Origin: Syntrophaceae bacterium UBA4059
GTDB lineage: Bacteria > Desulfobacterota > Syntrophia > Syntrophales > Smithellaceae
Length of the DNA: 5,591 nt
Direction: 5' to 3'
Assembly: GCA_002382045.1 (NCBI GenBank)
Contig: DFZJ01000226.1
Location: 3,163-8,753, forward strand
Made by a program: the position numbers and the translations under genes. The notes below the pieces were generated by a model, which was not told the DNA's origin, made no database searches, and worked only from the letters and a program-made list of their open reading frames with translations. Position 1 is the stretch's first letter. Each line of letters begins with the position of its first letter. Below are positions 1 through 5,083 of the stretch, in pieces.

Positions 1-1
1 T

Positions 2-124
2 TCAATCTTTGCTGATGCGATACAAACCTTGTTTCATGATGCTCTGGATTCCATTGAAAATGAAGATTTTCTTCAACAGACTGCCGCGACCATCAGCAAG
101 ATCGGCTGGCTTCCAACGGATTAG
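2..124 (+). CDS. C-terminal end of an unidentified protein (partial, 5' end outside window)
   Basis: An open frame enters from the left edge and gives 40 residues before a TAG at 122-124. The tail begins SIFADAIQTLFHDALDSI and ends KIGWLPTD. It looks like one or two amphipathic helices (an acidic DALDSIENEDF stretch) followed by a short hydrophobic end. I do not recognise the family and assign no function. The frame is supported by protein-like composition, by the lack of stops, and by ending exactly where the convergent rpmB ends: its stop codon overlaps the rpmB stop by 4 bases. Alternatively it could be a chance open stretch, since 40 codons is short, but the other two plus-strand frames do not give a comparable tail. 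Confidence 0.55.
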   Translation, partial: SIFADAIQTLFHDALDSIENEDFLQQTAATISKIGWLPTD

Positions 125-135
125 CTTGCTTTTTT
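95..135 (+). terminator. Possible intrinsic terminator of the left-edge gene, lying across the convergent stop codons
   Basis: AGCAAG (95-100) pairs with CTTGCT (125-130). ATC (101-103) can continue the stem with GAT (119-121) after a 3-base bulge holding the TAG stop. TGG (107-109) pairs with CCA (113-115) around a CTT loop. The arm runs straight into six Ts (130-135). The stem is imperfect, so strength is uncertain. It would act on plus-strand transcripts only, because no T run follows on the minus strand. It lies inside coding sequence of both convergent genes. Confidence 0.35.
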
Positions 136-318
136 AACAAAACCGGAACGGATGCAACGCGTACACGCTTTGACTCTTTTCACGGCGCCCGTTTTTTCAT
201 CAACACAGCGTAACTTCTTGAGATTAGGGCGCCAAACGGTTTTGCTCTTATTGTTGGCATGACTGACATTATTGCCGACCGCCGGCTTCTTTCCACATAC
301 TTCACAAATACGAGACAT
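121..318 (-). CDS. rpmB: 50S ribosomal protein L28 (bL28), zinc-binding form
   Basis: This is a structural protein of the large ribosomal subunit. The 65 residues are basic and match the L28 pattern: an MSRICEVCGKKP start, GNNVSHANNKSKTVWRPNLK in the middle (roughly residues 15-34), and a C-terminal ACTRCIRSGFVKK. Cysteine pairs at 5/8 and 52/55 form the two CxxC knuckles of the zinc-ribbon ('C+') version, as opposed to the cysteine-free paralogue made under zinc limitation in some bacteria. Length is normal for the short form. The ATG at 316-318 is preceded by AAGGAG (327-332) with 8 bases of spacing, an excellent ribosome site. It is the last gene of the minus-strand train, 68 bases after the phosphofructokinase. 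No clear terminator follows it; its stop overlaps that of the convergent gene. Confidence 0.97.
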   Translation of the reverse strand: MSRICEVCGKKPAVGNNVSHANNKSKTVWRPNLKKLRCVDEKTGAVKRVKACTRCIRSGFVKKAS

Positions 319-386
319 AATAAAAACTCCTTCAGAAAAATGTAGGTGGTTCCTAAGCTATAATAGGTTATTTTGCAAGCATTTTT

Positions 387-1682
387 TTAATTTTTCATTT
401 CCGGCGGCTGCCCGGTTGTTTCCAGCACGCGGAGCCAGACATTGCCCTGCGGATCGATCCTTCTTCCTGAAATGGCGGCGGCAAGGGGCAGATGAATATA
501 TTCGTTGTTTCTGAGCGCCACCAGCAGGCCTGTTTTCCCCGCCATGGCCGCATGTACGGAATATTGCCCCAGAGAACTGCAATAAATGCTGTCTGAGGCA
601 TTGGCCGGAACCGATCGAATCAGGTAACTGGGTTCAATATATTTTAAATTGATTTCCAGATTGATTTCATGAAAATGGCGATTGATGGCCTGTTTTAAAA
701 AGAGGCCGATGTCATGCAGGCGGATGTTTCCCGATGCATCGGTTTTTTGTTCAGCGGTATCTTGCATCAACTCCTGTCCCGCGCCTTCCGCTACCAGAAT
801 GACGGCATGTCCCCGTGCTTTGATTCTGTTTTCCAGAGCTTTCAGAAAGCCTTTTTCACCATCCAGATCAAAGGGCACTTCGGGAATCAGGACAAAGTTT
901 ACATCACCCTGGGCCAGTGCGGCGGTTGCCGTGATATAGCCTGATAAACGCCCCATGATCTTCACCAGGCCAATGCCGTTAAAGGCGCCTTTGGCTTCCA
1001 CATGCGCACTGCGGATGGATTCTACCGTTTTTTCGATGGCGGTGTCAAAACCGAAAGATTTCTCTATCAGGTTCAAGTCGTTATCAATGGTTTTGGGGAT
1101 GCCGATAACGGCAATCTTTGCGTTTCTGGCGGTGATTTCCTCCGTCAGTTTTTCCGCGGCCCGCATGGTGCCGTCGCCGCCAACACAAAAAAGGATGTTG
1201 ATTTTCAGGCTTTCCAGACAATCCACCATGACCTTTGCATCCTGCGGCCCGCGGGAGGTTGAAAGGATGCTGCCGCCGATATGCGTGATGTCTTTAACAA
1301 AGTCCGGCGTCAGCGCCATGGGCTTGTCCCCGTATGATGGATTCAGTCCGCGCAGCCCGTATTTAATTCCCAGGATAGCATTCACGCCGTAGCGGTAAGA
1401 AAGCGTCATGGTCAGGGAACGGATCACGTCGTTGATGCCGGGGCAGAGACCGCCGCAAGTGACGATGGCGGCCTTTGTTTTTTCAGGATCAAAATATATT
1501 TTTTGTCTGGGGCCTGCCGGTTCCACGGACATCGGCCGTCCTGTGGCGTCGAGTGTTTGCGTATGGTTGATGAGACGGGTATGAAACAAGATCCGGTCAT
1601 CATCTGATGTGAAGTTGCTGATATTCAGGGGAGAATTAATTTGACAAAAACCGAGATTCTCAACTGTAAAATCAAGTGTCAT
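387..1682 (-). CDS. 6-phosphofructokinase, plant/trypanosome-type, probably ATP-dependent
   Basis: The enzyme phosphorylates fructose 6-phosphate to the 1,6-bisphosphate in cytoplasmic glycolysis. Visible motifs in order: GGLCPGIND (77-85, phosphoryl-donor loop), STSRGP (141-146), GGDGT (168-172), PKTIDND (196-202) with the catalytic Asp200 and Asp202, MGRLSG (243-248, sugar-phosphate site), IPEVPF (266-271), and EPSYLIRS (350-357) followed by NASDSIYC. At 431 residues it is about 110 longer than E. coli PfkA, with an N-terminal extension of roughly 65 residues as in plant and trypanosomatid ATP enzymes, whose wording it also shares. Gly171, where PPi enzymes carry Asp, argues for ATP. Lys197, where E. 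coli has Gly, is shared with PPi enzymes and with trypanosome ATP enzymes. The ATG lies 4 bases after the upstream gene's stop, and AGGAAG (1690-1695) sits within that gene's last codons, so translation is probably coupled. A PPi-dependent role cannot be fully excluded. Confidence 0.93.
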   Translation of the reverse strand: MTLDFTVENLGFCQINSPLNISNFTSDDDRILFHTRLINHTQTLDATGRPMSVEPAGPRQKIYFDPEKTKAAIVTCGGLCPGINDVIRSLTMTLSYRYGVNAILGIKYGLRGLNPSYGDKPMALTPDFVKDITHIGGSILSTSRGPQDAKVMVDCLESLKINILFCVGGDGTMRAAEKLTEEITARNAKIAVIGIPKTIDNDLNLIEKSFGFDTAIEKTVESIRSAHVEAKGAFNGIGLVKIMGRLSGYITATAALAQGDVNFVLIPEVPFDLDGEKGFLKALENRIKARGHAVILVAEGAGQELMQDTAEQKTDASGNIRLHDIGLFLKQAINRHFHEINLEINLKYIEPSYLIRSVPANASDSIYCSSLGQYSVHAAMAGKTGLLVALRNNEYIHLPLAAAISGRRIDPQGNVWLRVLETTGQPPEMKN

Positions 1683-1686
1683 AAAA

Positions 1687-3129
1687 TCACTTCCTTTTAT
1701 TGATGATCTGCAGTGCGGACTGTTTACCGGAAATTATTTCCGCTTCAAAACCGGCATCCGTCATTAAGGACGAACCGGTCAGGAAAATATTGTTAAAACG
1801 TGTTTTATGGGTCTTGGCGGCAAATGAAGTAAAAAAGGCGTTGCGTACCTTATATTTGGGCGTGAGAACCTTACGGTATTCCCATGAAATATCAATTGCT
1901 TTATCAATATTGAATAATTTAATGTTGTCTTTCAAAAAGGGAAGAAATCCCTCCAGTCTTTCTAGAATCGAATCCGCCTCACGCGAAAGCGCGTCTCGTG
2001 TCCAGTTATCTTCAAAATCGGGAAGGTAAACCGTGGCGGTCAGTGATGTCCTGGCCACCGTGAGATCCTTGTCGTTTTCCGGCGGACTCGTTTCCAGAAT
2101 GATCAGGTTGTCATCATAAATATCTTTATCAACATCCGTGACGACGGCAATATGCCTGGCAAGCTGTTCAGGAAGGCATTTCGCGGCAACGCCCAGAAAG
2201 ATTGTAAATGGATAATAAACTGCTTTTGCCGGACGAAGCCAGTCGGAAAGGTTCATGTATTGATGCGTGCCCCGAAGCAGTGACAGTTTGTCGGACTTCG
2301 TGCTGATAATCAAATCACGACCGGAGACTTTGGATATTGTGCCGTCCGGAGCCTTAAGCTCCATATCAATGTTTTTATTCCGGATGACGGTGTTTATTTG
2401 ATGACTGCTCAGATACAAACCTTTGTTCGATTCCAGTTTTTCAACAAGCGCATTGAATAAAAATTGTTTCCCCTGCGGAAAATAAGAAACGCCGCGCAAC
2501 GGCGTGCTGTATTGAAAAGCCGAAACGAAGGAAAGCAAATCATCAATATTGCCGGAAAGCAGCGCCTGTTGCGCTTCCCAAACTTTCTCCAGGCAGGGAT
2601 CCTGCGACAGAACTTTATCAAACTTAACCGCGGCAAATTTATATTTGATAATATCCGGGAAATTTTTCAGGTAGCCATAGTATTCTTTCAAAGTCTGCGG
2701 CTGAATCTGCTGATGTTCGGACAGCCATTTTTGAAATGTTGCTGAAGCATCAAGCAACATGTTGTAGAAGTCAGTGATGTCTGCATCCAGATCGGGAAAT
2801 TCCCGGGCCAGTTCAGCTGTAAGGCTGCTCAGGTTATTGTAAAAGTCGATTCGATGACCGGGCAGAATAACTTGAAATGCGGGATTGATGGAAGCCGCCT
2901 GAGCTTCCGGAACAGCAATGCCCAGTTCACTCAGTATGGATAGAGCCGGTTGATCCGGCCCCAGGCCGGTTATCGGCGCCGGATCGATGTTGAAAACAAA
3001 ATCGTCGATCAGATGCAACCCGCCGAGCCCGCTCTCTGCGACCAGCAGGGTATTGATGCCCTTCTGACTGGCATAGGTAGCGGCAACATGTGAAGCCAGA
3101 TCATCACCGATGACCATCAGATCATACAT
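1687..3129 (-). CDS. Putative FAD/NAD(P)-binding oxidoreductase, phytoene desaturase/amine oxidase-like, with degenerate Rossmann motif
   Basis: About 480 residues with a two-ended flavoprotein layout, function unknown. Numbering here starts at the ATG. The N-terminus MYDLMVIGDDLASHVAATYA has the strand-turn-helix shape of a dinucleotide-binding fold. The strand TLLVAE ends in Glu32, where the ribose-binding acid normally lies, followed by a GLGGLH stretch (34-39). The C-terminus NNIFLTGSSLMTDAGFEAEI (446-465) followed by SGKQSA resembles the closing FAD motif of phytoene desaturase-like enzymes. However, the usual GxGxxG is reduced to G8-D-D-L-A-S13, so two of three glycines are replaced. 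The middle (about 100-400) is helical, charged and not recognisable. No signal peptide or clear membrane helix is seen. The gene follows purN by 42 bases and precedes the phosphofructokinase by 4. It could be an active enzyme with altered cofactor binding, or a non-catalytic homologue. The family assignment is moderately sure; the substrate is unknown. Confidence 0.7.
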   Translation of the reverse strand: MYDLMVIGDDLASHVAATYASQKGINTLLVAESGLGGLHLIDDFVFNIDPAPITGLGPDQPALSILSELGIAVPEAQAASINPAFQVILPGHRIDFYNNLSSLTAELAREFPDLDADITDFYNMLLDASATFQKWLSEHQQIQPQTLKEYYGYLKNFPDIIKYKFAAVKFDKVLSQDPCLEKVWEAQQALLSGNIDDLLSFVSAFQYSTPLRGVSYFPQGKQFLFNALVEKLESNKGLYLSSHQINTVIRNKNIDMELKAPDGTISKVSGRDLIISTKSDKLSLLRGTHQYMNLSDWLRPAKAVYYPFTIFLGVAAKCLPEQLARHIAVVTDVDKDIYDDNLIILETSPPENDKDLTVARTSLTATVYLPDFEDNWTRDALSREADSILERLEGFLPFLKDNIKLFNIDKAIDISWEYRKVLTPKYKVRNAFFTSFAAKTHKTRFNNIFLTGSSLMTDAGFEAEIISGKQSALQIINKRK

Positions 3130-3142
3130 CAACGAATATTAT

Positions 3143-3147
3143 CCTCC
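3143..3147 (-). promoter_or_regulatory. Ribosome binding site GGAGG before the oxidoreductase; start choice TTG or ATG
   Basis: GGAGG reads on the minus strand at 3147-3143. A TTG codon at 3130-3132 lies 10 bases downstream and an in-frame ATG at 3127-3129 lies 13 bases downstream. I chose the ATG because it is the stronger initiator and gives a typical flavoprotein N-terminus (MYDLMVIG). TTG has the better spacing and would add one Met. The two proteins differ by a single residue. Confidence 0.6.
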
Positions 3148-3171
3148 AAAACAAGTCTATAAAAAAACCGA

Positions 3172-3834
3172 TTAATCGTCCAGAGACGGATTATGCATCG
3201 CAACGGCTTCACGATTGATGATATTCTTGATTTCTACATGACGACCGTTTTTGATGATTTGGTTTTTTGCGAAATATCGGATGGCCTGAGGGTAAATTTT
3301 GTGTTCTTCCTTCAATATTCTGGCCGCCAGCGCCTCCGCAGTATCGTCCGGGTATACCGGCACAACGGACTGAATAATGATGGGGCCGGTATCGATGCCT
3401 TCATCTACAAAATGAACCGTACAACCGGAAAATTTCACACCGTAATCGATGGCTTTTTGCTGGACATGCGTACCGGGAAAAGCGGGCAGCAGGGCAGGGT
3501 GAATATTAATGATTTTTTGGTCAAAAGCCCGCAAAAAAGATGCGGTGAGAATCCGCATAAAACCGGCAAGTACGATTAAATCGACGCCCGCATCTTTCAG
3601 GATGCGGATCAGTTCGCGGTCAAATTCTTCCCGACTGGAATAATCCTGATGATTTAAAACCGTACAGGGAATGCCGTGTCTTTTTGACCGGGTCAGGCCA
3701 TAGGCCTGCGGATTGTTGCTCACGACGATTTTAATCTGAGCGGGTAGTGCTCCTTTTTCAATATTGTCGATAATGGACTGAAGATTTGAGCCGCTGCCGG
3801 AAATCAAAACGCCCAATTTTAATAGTTCAGCCAT
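3172..3834 (-). CDS. purN: Phosphoribosylglycinamide formyltransferase (GAR transformylase), folate-dependent
   Basis: The enzyme transfers a formyl group from 10-formyltetrahydrofolate to GAR, step 3 of de novo purine synthesis, in the cytoplasm. The 220-residue product opens with MAELLKLGVLISGSGSN, carrying the phosphate-binding GSGSN loop (13-17). The catalytic set is present: Asn110 and His112 in NIHPALLP (110-117), and Asp148 in VDEGIDTGP (143-151). Length is close to the usual 190-215, with about 20 extra residues after GRHVEI. The frame stays open upstream to a TTG at 3894, but that would overlap purM by about 50 bases and has no ribosome site. The ATG at 3832-3834 gives the conserved N-terminus and lies 10 bases after the purM stop. 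Its own ribosome site is weak (AGGG at 3837-3840, only 2 bases away), so translation is probably coupled to purM. Confidence 0.97.
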   Translation of the reverse strand: MAELLKLGVLISGSGSNLQSIIDNIEKGALPAQIKIVVSNNPQAYGLTRSKRHGIPCTVLNHQDYSSREEFDRELIRILKDAGVDLIVLAGFMRILTASFLRAFDQKIINIHPALLPAFPGTHVQQKAIDYGVKFSGCTVHFVDEGIDTGPIIIQSVVPVYPDDTAEALAARILKEEHKIYPQAIRYFAKNQIIKNGRHVEIKNIINREAVAMHNPSLDD

Positions 3835-3844
3835 AGCCCTGCCG

Positions 3845-4912
3845 TTAAATATCCGTGAAGCATACCGAAGCCTGATCTTTCTCTTTTTTCTCAATCACGC
3901 CGATCAGGTAAGCTTTTTCTCCCAATACCTTCAGCCGGTCGAGAATTTCCCGGGAATCTTTTTCCGATACGATCATCATCATGCCGATGCCCATATTGAA
4001 AACCCGGAACATCTCTTTATCATCCACGTGGCCGATATCCTGAATCACGGAAAAAATCGGCGGAATTTCCCAACTGTTGCTGGCAATGACGCAGCGGCTG
4101 ACATCCGGTATGATGCGCGGAATATTGTCGTAAAAACCGCCGCCGGTAATATGAACCAGCCCTTTGATGTTAAAGTTTTTAAAAATATTCAAAAGGGATT
4201 TGACGTAAATCCGTGTCGGCTCCAGAAGTTCCAACCCGAGCGTTCTGGAAAGTCCCGGTACGGAATCTTGCATGGACAGTTTGCCTTTTTCCAACAGGAC
4301 TTTGCGGGCCAGTGAAAAACCATTGCTGTGCAGGCCGCTTGAAGCGATACCGATCACCCGGTCATTGATGCTGATGGTCGAGCCGTCAATCAGTTTATCC
4401 GATTCCACCACGCCCACGCAGAATCCGGCCAGATCGTAGTCGCCTGACTGATAAAAACCCGGCATTTCCGCCGTTTCTCCACCCAGCAGTGTGCAGCCGG
4501 CCTGTTTGCAGCCCTGAACAATTCCGTCCACAATCTGCACGCTTTTTTCCAGTTCGATTTTGCCCGTGGCCAGATAATCCAGAAAGAACAGGGGTTCCGC
4601 GCCCTGAACAACCACGTCGTTAACCGACATCGCCACCAGATCAATACCAATCGTATCGTGTTTATCCATCAGATGAGCGATTTTGAGTTTTGTGCCCACG
4701 CCGTCTGTTGAGGAGACCAGAATAGGATTTTTCATTTTCGCCGTATCAAAACGGAACAACCCCCCGAAACCTCCGATGCCGGATACCACTTCTTTGCGGG
4801 CTGTCATTTTAATCAAAGGTTTGATGCGCTCAACAAACGCATTGGCGGTGTCAATATTAACACCCGCGTCTTTATAGGTAGATTTTGCGGATTTTACGGA
4901 TTTGTTTGCCAT
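3845..4912 (-). CDS. purM: Phosphoribosylformylglycinamidine cyclo-ligase (AIR synthetase)
   Basis: The enzyme closes the imidazole ring, converting FGAM plus ATP to AIR, step 5 of de novo purine synthesis; the family forms homodimers. The 355 residues match the usual length of about 345. Motifs in order: YKDAGVNID (13-21), STDGVGTK (68-75), GIDLVAMSVNDVVVQGAEP (89-107), GGETAEMPG (144-152, ATP site), SSGLHSNGFSLAR (191-203), EPTRIYVK (231-238), HITGGGFYDNIPR (254-266) and FNMGIGM (305-311). No key residue appears lost. The ATG at 4910-4912 follows a GGAG with 4 bases of spacing. This is the first gene of the minus-strand train and is served by the promoter at 4964-4991. purM-purN adjacency is common in bacteria and supports both calls. 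Confidence 0.98.
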   Translation of the reverse strand: MANKSVKSAKSTYKDAGVNIDTANAFVERIKPLIKMTARKEVVSGIGGFGGLFRFDTAKMKNPILVSSTDGVGTKLKIAHLMDKHDTIGIDLVAMSVNDVVVQGAEPLFFLDYLATGKIELEKSVQIVDGIVQGCKQAGCTLLGGETAEMPGFYQSGDYDLAGFCVGVVESDKLIDGSTISINDRVIGIASSGLHSNGFSLARKVLLEKGKLSMQDSVPGLSRTLGLELLEPTRIYVKSLLNIFKNFNIKGLVHITGGGFYDNIPRIIPDVSRCVIASNSWEIPPIFSVIQDIGHVDDKEMFRVFNMGIGMMMIVSEKDSREILDRLKVLGEKAYLIGVIEKKEKDQASVCFTDI

Positions 4913-4936
4913 GGGACTCCATCATTAAATATTAGT

Positions 4937-4950
4937 TCTTCAAGTGAAGA
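4937..4950. repeat. Perfect palindrome TCTTCA-AG-TGAAGA in the purM leader, possible operator
   Basis: Two 6-base arms (4937-4942 and 4945-4950) are exact reverse complements separated by 2 bases. The site lies about 25 bases upstream of the purM start and just downstream of the predicted transcription start, a typical place for a repressor site. The 2-base loop is too tight for a good RNA hairpin, and no T run follows on the minus strand. I do not recognise it as a PurR or other known operator. Confidence 0.4.
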
Positions 4951-4963
4951 TTGAATGGTGGTG

Positions 4964-4991
4964 ATTTAACGTAAATAAGCGTTTGTGTCAA
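4964..4991 (-). promoter_or_regulatory. Sigma-70-type promoter of the purM-purN operon
   Basis: On the minus strand a perfect -35 TTGACA (4991-4986) is followed after 16 bases by TTAAAT (4969-4964), a 4-of-6 match to the -10 consensus. Shifting by one base gives a 17-base spacer with TAAATC (3 of 6). Transcription would start near 4957, giving a leader of about 45 bases. That is too short for a purine riboswitch, and none is seen. Confidence 0.65.
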
Positions 4992-4999
4992 TCATTGAC
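4987..4999. promoter_or_regulatory. Back-to-back -35 region forming the inverted repeat GTCAA-TCA-TTGAC
   Basis: GTCAA (4987-4991) and TTGAC (4995-4999) are exact inverted copies separated by 3 bases. The left arm is part of the purM -35 box on the minus strand; the right arm is part of a TTGACT box (5 of 6 to consensus) pointing at recG. The symmetry may simply reflect two divergent -35 boxes, or may also bind a dimeric regulator. Confidence 0.4.
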
Positions 5000-5021
5000 T
5001 TGCGCAAATAGAAATTATTTG
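4995..5021 (+). promoter_or_regulatory. Weak candidate promoter for recG
   Basis: TTGACT (4995-5000) is a good -35 box on the plus strand. The best -10 candidate nearby, TATTTG (5016-5021), matches only 3 of 6 and has a short 15-base spacer. A promoter must lie somewhere in this region because the upstream gene is divergent, but its exact position is not settled by the sequence. Confidence 0.25.
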
Positions 5022-5066
5022 TTAAAAAATGCCAACAATATCCGGAAATTTATTCATTTTAACAAA
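5018..5066. repeat. 10-base inverted repeat in the recG leader
   Basis: TTTGTTAAAA (5018-5027) and TTTTAACAAA (5057-5066) are exact reverse complements separated by 29 bases, with a TCCGGA palindrome (5041-5046) near the centre. The arms are AT-rich, so an RNA hairpin would be weak. A pair of protein-binding half-sites or chance in AT-rich DNA are the other readings. The right arm ends 8 bases before the recG ribosome site. Confidence 0.4.
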
Positions 5067-5083
5067 AATGCATCGGAGGCTGA

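Noticed and set aside
319..386. A separate promoter for rpmB in the gap after the phosphofructokinase.
   Set aside because: TATTAT and TTGCAA occur on the minus strand, but at the wrong spacing for a sigma-70 promoter; no pair of boxes fits well. A weak promoter cannot be excluded.
955..1392. A 145-codon plus-strand open frame opposite the phosphofructokinase gene.
   Set aside because: It is antisense to a clearly conserved enzyme, shows no recognisable domain, and its Ser/Pro/Met-rich composition is typical of a frame shadow.
3162..3181. CGATTAATCG palindrome overlapping the purN stop, followed by a T run on the minus strand, as an operon terminator.
   Set aside because: A usable loop leaves only about three base pairs of stem, far too weak for intrinsic termination, and a closely spaced gene with a good ribosome site follows.
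3193..3579. A 128-codon plus-strand open frame opposite purN.
   Set aside because: It lies antisense to purN, whose catalytic motifs are intact, and has no protein-family resemblance of its own.
3835..3894. N-terminal extension of PurN starting at a TTG (MRKKRKIRLR...).
   Set aside because: It would overlap the purM coding end, has no ribosome site, and adds 20 residues absent from the family; the ATG at 3834 gives the conserved start.
4913..5083. A purine riboswitch or a small RNA gene in the divergent intergenic region.
   Set aside because: The leader after the predicted purM start is only about 45 bases, and no conserved riboswitch core or strong GC hairpin with a T run is present on either strand.
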